64,000 bases of DNA from Bacteroidia bacterium. GTDB taxonomy: Bacteria; Bacteroidota; Bacteroidia; Bacteroidales; CAJPTX01. The stretch's first letter is position 1, and the number at the start of each line of letters is the position of its first letter. The stretch is from contig CAJPTC010000004.1 of NCBI GenBank assembly GCA_905373475.1, positions 35,560 through 99,559 of the forward strand, given 5' to 3'. The position numbers and the translations under genes were made by a program. Shown one piece after another: positions 9,230 to 18,300 of this stretch. A model generated the notes under the pieces. It was not told the origin of the DNA. It saw nothing but the letters and a program-made list of their open reading frames with translations, and searched no databases.

Positions 9230-9574
9230 TTAACTTCGTACGTAGTGTGGCATATCGCCCTGCGGTAGGATTATGGAAAGCTCTACGAGCCCTTTTACCT
9301 CCCCTTCAACGCGCCACGGCGCTTGATAAATCAGCTTCCGAACGCCCTTTTTCTCAATGGTATAAACATTGGTCTCGCCCTGAAAAAGCTGCTCTATAAT
9401 TGCCTTTGAGCGCTCATTGTGGCAATCTCTCACTTGCTTTCCTATCAACTCTTTTCCGCCACCTTTGGCATTCACTTCTGCCGATTTGGTATTCATGTAA
9501 ACAATCGTTCCTTCCAGATCGGTTACCGTAATAGCCACAGCAAATTCCTCGAAAATCGTATTCAAATCTATCAT
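9230..9574 (-). CDS. Single PAS domain protein
   Basis: A 114-residue protein that is essentially one PAS domain. It opens with IFEEFAVAITVTDLEGTIVY and includes LIGKQVRDCHNERSKAIIEQ and YTIEKKGVRKLIYQAPW. PAS folds sense ligands, redox state or light, or mediate dimerisation. There is no kinase, cyclase or helix-turn-helix attached, so it must act with a partner or bind a small molecule. The motif DCHNERS resembles PAS domains of anaerobes with a conserved Cys-His pair, which could bind haem or metal; this is inference. It sits 18 bp upstream of the tricorn-like protease. Confidence 0.8.
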   Translation of the reverse strand: MIDLNTIFEEFAVAITVTDLEGTIVYMNTKSAEVNAKGGGKELIGKQVRDCHNERSKAIIEQLFQGETNVYTIEKKGVRKLIYQAPWRVEGEVKGLVELSIILPQGDMPHYVRS

Positions 9575-9599
9575 TCGTTGCTCCTATCTATCTCCTAGT

Positions 9600-9607
9600 C
9601 AAAAATA
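9600..9607 (-). promoter_or_regulatory. Putative -7 element for the PAS-tricorn unit
   Basis: TATTTTTG on the minus strand, 26 bp upstream of the PAS start. It fits TAnnTTTG, but no -33 TTG is seen. Confidence 0.3.
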
Positions 9608-9744
9608 GGCATTTTAAGGGGAATGCTACCTCACATCGGCAACACTCAGCGCAATGAGCCGAAAAGCTCCTCACGCCCAGCATACTCACATGCGCACTTT
9701 CTGCTTGGCGTCGTACTTCGTACCTAAATTCCACTTTTATAGCT

Positions 9745-12700
9745 TTACCGAACTGCGCTAAGCTCACGATAACGGAGCTGTGCTTGTGCCGTCTCGCGCG
9801 TCGTACCGCGCTGATAAACATAAGCCTTCTCATCGCCCTTGCTCTTTAGCTTTCGTTTACCCTTCCGCGTATCCTTGATTATCTTCATAAAATCTTGGTT
9901 CGACGAAGTAATGTACATCGTAAAGCCCTGATACGTAAAGGTGTAATTAACACCTGGGGCAGGCTCTATATAAATTACCAGTTTGTCGCCACCGTTCCGC
10001 TTAAGCAATTCCACGAAACCATTTACCTTTTTACCAATCCGTTCGCCCATCAGAGAGCCAATACCTATTTGCCCCACAGAGACGTAGGAATAATTAGCCT
10101 GATCCCAACGCATCTGCACATCGGCCAACGAAATGGTTGCATTGAGCTGTGGCAACAGCTCTCGTACTGCGCCAAAAAGTTCAATCTGATTCTTTGCCCG
10201 CTCGTACACCCGCTTCGGCAATCGCTCACGTAACCCCATGGCATAATTTTCCTGCGTCTGATCTATTTCGTCAAGATCGGGGTTCGTAAGCAACGCCTGC
10301 ATCAACAGCTGCATTGCTTCGCGACTGAAGAGAAAATCAAAGTCCATAAAAGCACGGAACTTATGAATACTGTCGGTAGGGTCATAGAGCATTCGTCCCG
10401 TAACGTGCGTTTTCACTCGATTAAGCTCGAATGGCATTCGGAGTATACCGTCTGTAAACGACCGACACTCCTGCGGATCTAGTTCAAGACGCTGCGCCAC
10501 ACTATCGGGTGAGACAAATTGTATCGAATCTGCCATAACAAAGCGCCCGCGTTTTCTGTCAAAGGTCATAAACCCTTCGGGGCGCACAAGGTCGCGATCG
10601 AGCACTCGGAAACGCGGCGATACGAAGCTGTGGTACAGGTGCGTAGAATCGTTAGAGATAACCACGCCCGATGCCAACCACTTGTTGTTCATGTCGCGCT
10701 GCGGGAAGTTTATGGGTATCATCAGGCTATCGGGACGCAAACGACTCATAAAATTCAGTAGCGTAGAGCGCATATCAGGGCAATTATAAAGCGGTTGTAC
10801 CCCTCCTTGGTATAAGTAGTAGGGTTCGTTTGCATCCACTGTTATTTTGCCCTCATAGTGAAAACGCGGGCTAAGCTTAAAATTCTGATCGACGGTGGCA
10901 AAACCATAAGCTTGCGTAGCATTTCCCTCATGCGGTGGCGTGATGTAGATAGAATCTAGCTTAAGCTGCGTTGCCGAATCGCGCTCGTCTATGTAATCTA
11001 TAAAACCTTTTCCCGAGTACTTGAAACGCCCAGCCAAATTGAGAGAAGCATCGTAGATATGGTGGTAGCGGTCGAATACATTGGCCACAAGGCGCGCCTC
11101 CTTCAACGGGAGCATACGTTTTTCATTCTCAATGGCCAGTTTCCCGTCATGAGGGTACGAAACGGCGTCTGCTACCAGCACATAGGGCACAGAATCGGCA
11201 TCGAGGCGAGGCATACGCAAGTTATACGTAGCATAGCGAGACATGAAATAGAGCGAATCTTCGTACTGCGCTACAGAATAGAAGATAGAACCAATGGGAA
11301 TTGTATCCTGATCGAGCATATTCACAGGACGGAATGTCCCCTTGGCCACAGCATCTTGTTGCGTTTTGGTTTGGAAGCGTAGCAGGTCTAGATCCATAGG
11401 CCAAATTACACGGTCGGCGTGCGTATCATAGCGTATTGCAGTGAGTTTTCCGTAGATTGATGCATTGATGCGCCAAAAATCGCCCTCACGTGTCTGATAA
11501 TTCATGCGTCCAGAAAGAAAACCCGCCGTAAATGCCTCTATAGCTTGCCCAGGGACGTAGAATTTTACAGCCATCGTATCCGCAAGCCACTTGTAGGAAT
11601 CAAACTGGAAGAATTGCGACGTCATCTGTGCCTTTCGCATATCTACTACCCCATTGCCTGTCAAACCGACAGGTTGCAACGTATAGTCGCCTATAAAATC
11701 GCTTTGATGCTCGTACATGTTAAAGGGCGTTTCTCCCTTGTAGGCGAAGAAAATATCCTTGCGAGGCAACCAACGTATGGGGTGCGAAAGTCCGTGCGTA
11801 TCGGGGTAACCTATCGCACCATCCAGACGTGTAATATCAAAAGCCGTGCTCTGGGCAAGCGTAGAATCGGGAAAGAACTTAAACTCAGGCGATGTGGTAA
11901 CCGAAGTAAGATACTTCAGCTTCCCATCTCCTTTCAAGCCTGCATTACTCAGATCTATGTTGTTGAAGAAGCGCCCTTTACCCGCATAAATCGTCATTCC
12001 CTCCACGGGCGTTTGATGAATGAATCCCAACGAGGCATCCTCGCGCAAGCGGAGTGTGTCTTGGAAGGGAGCAAAAATATCGTCGGTATACATTGTACCG
12101 CCGAAAACAAGGTCTTCAGGCTCAAAGTTGTTGAGATTCTTAAAGACAAACGGTGGTATCTCGAAATAGAAGTTCTTTCTCTCATAGACCCCGTTATAGA
12201 TCTTCTTATCGTCGTAATAGACAAACGAGGGTTTCGTGGACTCGAAAATGGGATATTCGGGGTTATGCGACAGCCCCGACTTGTTATCTGGTTTATCTAT
12301 ATGTACACGCCCCGTCATCTGTTGTAGGTACGACACAACGCGGTCGCGCGCTCGCTTTCCTTCCAGCGTCAGCTTTTTATTGTTCTGAAAACGCATGGAG
12401 GCAGAGTCTACCTCTTTCAGATCTATAGAGAATGTTTCATAGTTGAACGACATGCCTTTCCCCATAAAGGTAAACATGCCCACATCCACTTTTCCGTCAA
12501 AAGAGATAGTACGGTTGCGCCCTAACTTGATGAACCTACCTCGCGGCTCTATGTTTACGTTCTGCGAATCGCTCACCGAGATGTGGGAAACACTATAAAC
12601 ATCTAACTCCGAAGTATTGAGATCGAGCACTGCGTTCGCTTTATCTTTTCCCACAGCCGATGAGAAACGGATTACATCATAGTCGCGTCGTGCTCCGCGT

Positions 12701-14286
12701 GCCGAAATTTGGTCGTACAATTTCTGCATAACCGTAATACGCGCACGGCTCATGTCATACTGAATGAACCCCTCGACAGCCAAATACATCAGCATGTGGC
12801 TTACTTGGTCGTAAGAATAGCCCAAATAGCGAGCATAGTCTGCCACTTGAAAGGTACGACTACCTATCTTTTCCGTGAAGTTTGCCACAGACAAAATGGG
12901 GTGCTCATTATCGCGCTCCATTCGCTGATCAAACTCCTCAATATCGAAGTAGTTGTCCGACTCAAAAGAGGCGCGCGCAGAAGTAGAGCCTCGGAAAGGG
13001 CCAAAGATCATCTTATCTCCCCCCACATTCCAAGTAAGCTCCTCAAAGTGCATAGACATGCGATGAAAGGAGCTATAAAGAGGCGATTGGGTAACCAACA
13101 AATCGGTAGGGCTCAGGCGCAACTGTTTCGATTCGTCGCTGTATGCAAACCGCAACCCACGATGGTAAAGACTATCTTGCCCGAGATGTATGGTAACTTG
13201 TGCATACGTAGAGCCTATGAACTCGCGGCTAAATGCCATGCGTTCCGCCTGCACCGAGAGGAACGGTTTCCCTTTTCGCTTCAGACTAAAAAGTACGGGT
13301 TCATCGGGTGTACCCACACCAATAAGGCGAGCACCAATCATTTCGCAACCTCCAACGAAACGAACGCCATCAAGCATATTCTTCAGATGCAAGCGTTTCT
13401 CGTAGGAGACAAATTGCGGATATTGTAATTCCTGTTTATCGGTTGAGCGAACAAGCGCATCCTTAAAAGTCCCCTTAATGGGAGCATTTAGGTAATCGGC
13501 GTTCCAGAATACAACCGAATCTGCCGTATAGCTATACTCGTTTGTCGAAACTTTGTAATTCGCCAAAGTAGCATTCACATTTTCCTTGGAGAAATTGGAA
13601 CGTAACCAGTACACCTTAGCACCGCGCCCCTCCCACAAAGAACGCATAGGGTAATACTCGCCCGTAGTATTCTCCAGAACAATGCTATCGGTGTCGCGTC
13701 GGCAGACGAGCGAGACATCCTTAAAAGCATAATGCAATTCGGGCTGAAAACGAACTTGAAGCTGCGCTGGCGTTACGTGCCACTCAAAATTGGGCGTTTT
13801 ACGTAGCGTCCCTTCACGTACAAAGAGCCAGAATTCCTCAATGTAGCGCACCTGCTCGGCAGCACGAATACGTCTGTCGCTCAGGACATAACGCAACATA
13901 TCGAGCAGGAGGGGGTATTCTATCGATTTGATGGAATCGCGCAAATAGTAATCCAGAATCGTGTGCCACTGCTTAAAGTAAAGCGTATTCTGCCCAGCAG
14001 CACGGAACATACTGTTGCTCAGCTCTAAGACCTCGGCGCGTTCCGCTTCGGAAACTTTGGTAGAAAGCCAAATTTCCGTAAACGTTTTTTCGCTGGCAGC
14101 ACGCTGGCTTTTACTTTGTTCGGCGTCGGCAAAAAGCGAAAATAGTTCACTCGGGAACTGTACAGCGTCTTTGCTAAATCCCTTAAATCTCTTTCTTTCA
14201 GCCCCTTGAAGCCAATAGACAATACCACCCAAGAGCACACATAGGGAAAATAGCAGAAGCACGTAGCGCGATTTTTTCATCCTCAT
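9745..14286 (-). CDS. Giant membrane-anchored protein of unknown function (1513 aa)
   Basis: I do not recognise a named family. The protein starts MRMKKSRY, has one membrane segment at about residues 7-25, and no lipobox, so it is probably inner-membrane anchored with 1480 residues in the periplasm. The body is beta-rich with recurring patterns of the type G.G.hD......h..D.h (for example GNGVVDMRKAQMTSQFFQFD and GKGFIDYIDERDSATQLKLD), which recall LptA/OstA or AsmA-like beta-stacks; this likeness is inference. Residues ~60-170 look helical. The basic C-terminus includes KDTRKGKRKLKSKG. It stands alone under a good promoter and looks intact. Proteins of this size and layout occur as hypotheticals in other Bacteroidales. 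Confidence 0.8.
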   Translation of the reverse strand: MRMKKSRYVLLLFSLCVLLGGIVYWLQGAERKRFKGFSKDAVQFPSELFSLFADAEQSKSQRAASEKTFTEIWLSTKVSEAERAEVLELSNSMFRAAGQNTLYFKQWHTILDYYLRDSIKSIEYPLLLDMLRYVLSDRRIRAAEQVRYIEEFWLFVREGTLRKTPNFEWHVTPAQLQVRFQPELHYAFKDVSLVCRRDTDSIVLENTTGEYYPMRSLWEGRGAKVYWLRSNFSKENVNATLANYKVSTNEYSYTADSVVFWNADYLNAPIKGTFKDALVRSTDKQELQYPQFVSYEKRLHLKNMLDGVRFVGGCEMIGARLIGVGTPDEPVLFSLKRKGKPFLSVQAERMAFSREFIGSTYAQVTIHLGQDSLYHRGLRFAYSDESKQLRLSPTDLLVTQSPLYSSFHRMSMHFEELTWNVGGDKMIFGPFRGSTSARASFESDNYFDIEEFDQRMERDNEHPILSVANFTEKIGSRTFQVADYARYLGYSYDQVSHMLMYLAVEGFIQYDMSRARITVMQKLYDQISARGARRDYDVIRFSSAVGKDKANAVLDLNTSELDVYSVSHISVSDSQNVNIEPRGRFIKLGRNRTISFDGKVDVGMFTFMGKGMSFNYETFSIDLKEVDSASMRFQNNKKLTLEGKRARDRVVSYLQQMTGRVHIDKPDNKSGLSHNPEYPIFESTKPSFVYYDDKKIYNGVYERKNFYFEIPPFVFKNLNNFEPEDLVFGGTMYTDDIFAPFQDTLRLREDASLGFIHQTPVEGMTIYAGKGRFFNNIDLSNAGLKGDGKLKYLTSVTTSPEFKFFPDSTLAQSTAFDITRLDGAIGYPDTHGLSHPIRWLPRKDIFFAYKGETPFNMYEHQSDFIGDYTLQPVGLTGNGVVDMRKAQMTSQFFQFDSYKWLADTMAVKFYVPGQAIEAFTAGFLSGRMNYQTREGDFWRINASIYGKLTAIRYDTHADRVIWPMDLDLLRFQTKTQQDAVAKGTFRPVNMLDQDTIPIGSIFYSVAQYEDSLYFMSRYATYNLRMPRLDADSVPYVLVADAVSYPHDGKLAIENEKRMLPLKEARLVANVFDRYHHIYDASLNLAGRFKYSGKGFIDYIDERDSATQLKLDSIYITPPHEGNATQAYGFATVDQNFKLSPRFHYEGKITVDANEPYYLYQGGVQPLYNCPDMRSTLLNFMSRLRPDSLMIPINFPQRDMNNKWLASGVVISNDSTHLYHSFVSPRFRVLDRDLVRPEGFMTFDRKRGRFVMADSIQFVSPDSVAQRLELDPQECRSFTDGILRMPFELNRVKTHVTGRMLYDPTDSIHKFRAFMDFDFLFSREAMQLLMQALLTNPDLDEIDQTQENYAMGLRERLPKRVYERAKNQIELFGAVRELLPQLNATISLADVQMRWDQANYSYVSVGQIGIGSLMGERIGKKVNGFVELLKRNGGDKLVIYIEPAPGVNYTFTYQGFTMYITSSNQDFMKIIKDTRKGKRKLKSKGDEKAYVYQRGTTRETAQAQLRYRELSAVR

Positions 14287-14316
14287 CCATGATTGTAGAA
14301 CGCATAGCAGCGCTTA

Positions 14317-14346
14317 CAAATGTAGTAAACGGATTTTGCCGCGCAA
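14317..14346 (-). promoter_or_regulatory. Promoter of the 1513-aa gene (TTG-N19-TACATTTG)
   Basis: On the minus strand TTG (14346-14344) is followed after 19 bp by TACATTTG (14324-14317), the same -7 octamer as rho. The start codon is 30 bp downstream. Confidence 0.7.
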
Positions 14347-14379
14347 CGTTACCCAGCACCCCTATCCTACAACGTGCCG

Positions 14380-14401
14380 AAAAACCTGCGACCAATCGCA
14401 G
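14380..14401 (-). terminator. Intrinsic terminator after tpiA
   Basis: Minus-strand hairpin CTGCGA-TTGG-TCGCAG followed by GTTTTT, 17 bp past the tpiA stop and just upstream of the next promoter. Confidence 0.65.
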
Positions 14402-14417
14402 AATGAAAAAAAACGGC

Positions 14418-15152
14418 TTAAAAGGACTTGGCAATCTCTATGAACTGCTCCGCCTTAAGAGACGCACCTCCTATCAAACCACCACTTACGCCATCCTGTG
14501 CAAAAATATCGCGCGCATTGGTTGGGTTACAACTCCCACCATAGAGCACAGGGATCTCTTTATGCCAACGCAATTTGCACTCGGCAACAATGCGCGCACA
14601 CATCCAACCAGCATCTTCCGCTGTGGCCGATTTACCAGTACCTATTGCCCAAATGGGTTCGTAGGCAATAACCACTCTATCGAGATCAGCGCCTTCTAGC
14701 GCCACGAGTTGTCGTTCTACGTGCTCCCACGCAACGTGTATTCCTTGCGAACGAATCTTATCGCTCTCACCCACACAATAAAACACCTCAAGATTCTGCT
14801 TTTGAGCCTGCGCAATCTTACGACGAAGCAAATCCTCTTTTTCTCCGAAGCGAGCTCTGCGTTCCGAGTGACCTATAATCACTGCCTTCGCACCAAACGA
14901 TGCAATAATAGCAGCCGACACCTCGCCTGTAAAAGCCCCATTCTCTTCGTCGGAACAATCCTGCGCACCCAATTTCAGATTCGAGAATTTGGAAAAATCT
15001 ATCCACCCCAGATGCGGAAACGGAGGGAAAACGTACAACTCAACGTCGGAGGCTACCTGCGCCAACGAACTTTCTATTTGCCCAATAAGCCGTACCGCCT
15101 CTTCGCGGGTTTTATTCATCTTCCAGTTGCCTGCGACAATCTTACGTTTCAT
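14418..15152 (-). CDS. tpiA: Triosephosphate isomerase
   Basis: A 244-residue cytoplasmic TIM barrel, normal length for the family (~250). It interconverts dihydroxyacetone phosphate and glyceraldehyde 3-phosphate in glycolysis and gluconeogenesis. All active-site residues are present: K11 (GNWKMN), H95 (IIGHSERR) and E165 (AYEPIWAIGTG). The phosphate loop LYGGSCNPTNA and GLIGGASL is present. It is a single-gene unit with its own promoter and terminator. Confidence 0.97.
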   Translation of the reverse strand: MKRKIVAGNWKMNKTREEAVRLIGQIESSLAQVASDVELYVFPPFPHLGWIDFSKFSNLKLGAQDCSDEENGAFTGEVSAAIIASFGAKAVIIGHSERRARFGEKEDLLRRKIAQAQKQNLEVFYCVGESDKIRSQGIHVAWEHVERQLVALEGADLDRVVIAYEPIWAIGTGKSATAEDAGWMCARIVAECKLRWHKEIPVLYGGSCNPTNARDIFAQDGVSGGLIGGASLKAEQFIEIAKSF

Positions 15153-15182
15153 GCTCGAACCCTCCTATTGAATTAACTCACA

Positions 15183-15211
15183 CAAATTTAACCAAAAAGA
15201 CGTATTATCAA
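15183..15211 (-). promoter_or_regulatory. tpiA promoter (TTG-N18-TAAATTTG)
   Basis: Minus strand: TTG at 15211-15209, 18 bp spacer, TAAATTTG at 15190-15183. The start codon lies 31 bp downstream. The spacer is one base short of the usual 19-21. Confidence 0.5.
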
Positions 15212-15281
15212 ACACGATGCACGGGCGCATCACATTTCGCCAATACGAAATTGATGTTAATATTTTATGTATTCAACCTAC

Positions 15282-15318
15282 AAAAAAAGCGCCCCGAGGA
15301 ATATTCCCCAGAGCGCCC
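15282..15318 (-). terminator. Intrinsic terminator of the giant surface-protein gene
   Basis: On the minus strand a long stem with several G-U pairs (GCGCTCTGGGGAA / TTCCTCGGGGCGC) is followed by seven T. It lies about 55 bp past the stop codon at 15373. Confidence 0.8.
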
Positions 15319-15372
15319 TTCTCGTCACTACTAGCGCTGCGAAGCGCTACATCAGTGTTTCAGTTTCACCTT

Positions 15373-18300
15373 TTAGCGTTTTACCAGTTTGTGTGTCACT
15401 ACCGCCGACTCGGAATACAGACGTAGGAGATAGAAACCTGCGCTGAGATCGCGCGTCTCAACTATTACCTCCGCATCCGTTACATTGGCACTGCGTACAA
15501 TGCGTCCCATACCATCCAACAATTCGTAACGTACTACCTGCAAATCGGCATTCTTGAAGCGAAGTACATCGGCAAACGGATTTGGGTAAACCAGCACCGC
15601 ACGCAGACGGTCGTCTTCAATGCCCGTTTTACCTGTTTGCGCTTTTACGGTCACTTTGCAAGTCGCACTGCTACCATTCAGGCGGGCTATTACATTCGCC
15701 TCGCCAGGAGCAACGCCATAAACAATACCATTCTGTACCGTACAGATCGTAGGATCATCGGAAACCCATTCTACGCCCGAAACATCGGCATCGGCGGGAT
15801 TCGTAACCACACGCAGGTAAGCCTCATTCAGTTCGTAGAGCAGAATGCTTTCATGATTGATTGCAAAGCTCGTAACTGGTACTAACGGCTTTATCGTCAC
15901 CTTGAAGGTGGTCTTAACCGCTGGATCGCTCACTAAGTACGCCGTAACTTCCACAGCTTCGCAAGGCTTAATACCACGCACTTTGCCATCCACGATAGAG
16001 AACGAATCGGCGTCAATACCTTCAAAATAGAGCCTACGCTCTGTAGCATCTTGAGGCTCAAAGGTAATCTTCAGCGCTTCGGTACGTCCTTCCGTCACTG
16101 CAATATCCTCAATCTGTATTGCTGTAACCAAAGCCGAAGTATTCTTATCGAGCACCTCAACCATACAGATGTCGGTTACCAATGGATTGGAGCGCAACGC
16201 TACCGTTATGTATGCGCGTCCTATAGCCATTGCCGTTATCTTTCCTTCGGTATCTACCTGTACCTTCGTCGCATCGCTCGTAGACCATACTACATCACGG
16301 TCGGTGGCTGTCTCTGGCACAAACTCTTTTACGAAGAGGGTACGGATGTCGTCTACACGAATCTTGATTTCATTCGTATTGAGACGTATCGCCAATGGCA
16401 CTACAGGCGGTTTCACCTTAACGAGACACGTCTTCGTTATCGCAGGGTTAGAGTGAAGCTTCATGGTAATAACGACACCATCTGTGCTTACCTTCAACCC
16501 TTTTACAACACCGTTCACAACGGACACCACATCGGAGCTAGCCGATTCCCACTCTAAGTACCGATCTGTAGCGTCTGCAGGGGTAAAGACTAGCTTGGTC
16601 TTCAGATCCAGCGTCGCGCCATACTCTATTTCGTACTCTGCAGGATCAATATCGAACTTAACATCTGTGGTTGTCTTCGCTTCTACGACGGTTACCACAC
16701 ACGACGCCTTCTTGTCAGGATCCGACTTGAGCGCTACGTGTATTGTGGCAGTGCCCACTTTTACTCCCTTAACGAGGTGCGTTGTATTGTCAAAACTTAT
16801 TGCTCCGTCCGCATCTTCTACAGTCCAGTCTACGTCTACCTTGGAGGCGTTAGCAGGTTCTACGAACATTGCCAAAATGTACTCTTGGTCAACACCCAAC
16901 GTAAGCGTTGTAGGATCAAGTACTATGTCGGTAGCATAGATATGCGCGCGGACATTTATTGTACACTCAGCCGTAATAGAAGGATCTGATACGAGTGCGA
17001 CCTTCAGCTTCGTTTCGCCTACACTTAAAGCCGTAAGCACGCTATTTACTTCGTCATATGCCGCAATGTCTTGCTTTTCAACAGTCCATGTCACCTGTCG
17101 ATCTGTGGCATCATCGGGTTGGAAAGTCGCAACAAAACTTTCTAATCTGTCACCCACAAACATTGTAACACTCGTTGGGAGCGACAACCCCGTAGTAGGT
17201 ACTAGACGCACACATTTCACTTGTTCGTGAACATCCTCTACGTCAGTGCTTCCACTTCCGAGCGCCTTCACAGTAATCTGTACTGGACCACCAATAGCTA
17301 CACCTTCTAGTTCACCCGTCTTTTTGTTAACTTTTATTATGTTTTCATCGGACGAAGTCCACTCTACATCAAGGTCAGAAGCATCTTCTGGCTCTATCTT
17401 GTAACGGAGTGAGGAAGCCTTTGCTCCTTGCGCCACCTCTATAGGTTTATCCTTATCGAGGAGTGTTATAGATGTTACTTCGCGTATAAAGACCTCTACT
17501 TCGCACACATCCCCTGCATTCTTATTCTCTGCACTCCAAACGGTAATAGTCGTCTTACCTTCTTTCAAGCCCGTGAGCACTCCATCTCGGTCAATAGATG
17601 CCACTTCAGGATCGCTACTCTTCCAGAAAACTGCTTTATTGGAAGCTTTGCCTGGAGCAATCCGATAAGTCAGCGTTTTCTTGCTACGAACAGGTAAACG
17701 GAGTTCGTGGTCGTCAAGCACCACATTAGCTACTGGTACATAGTCTTTCACAACTTGGATGGTACTTGTGGCGCTCTTATTGCCTTTTTTCGTCGTTGCC
17801 GTAACCACACAAATGCCTGGTTTAATACCTGTTACTGTGTTATCCTCAAGTTTTAGAATATCTTCTGTACCCAGCTTCAACTCGTACTCCTTGTCTGTTG
17901 TGTTAGCTGGATTAAATACAACCTGCAATTCTAACTTACGTCCTACACCAATCCAAGCGCCTGGTTCGGGCAACAAAGTGATACTTTCTACCTCTACACG
18001 ATGTACGATGATTTTTATAGTCTTTTTCACCGCATCGCTCGCATCGTCGCCATCAGTAGATTCCACCTCAATTTCAACCTCACCTTCTTCAATGCCCGTT
18101 ACTACGCCCGTTTTCTCGTCCACTGTAGCCTTAGCGAGATCTTTGGAGGTAAACTTCACAGCATTGGGATAGGTTGCATCCTGCGGCTTAATCGCAAGTT
18201 CTTTCTTGAGATCAAGTTTGTCGTGAATTGCAAGACGATACTCGGGGTGAGCAAATTCGAAGTCGGAAATAGCGATATAACAAAGCACATCACAATCGTC

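Noticed and set aside
12709..13428. 239-codon open frame on the plus strand within the 1513-aa gene (also 11545-12327, 260 codons)
   Set aside because: Antisense shadows of a well-supported gene; compositions are not protein-like and there is no promoter.
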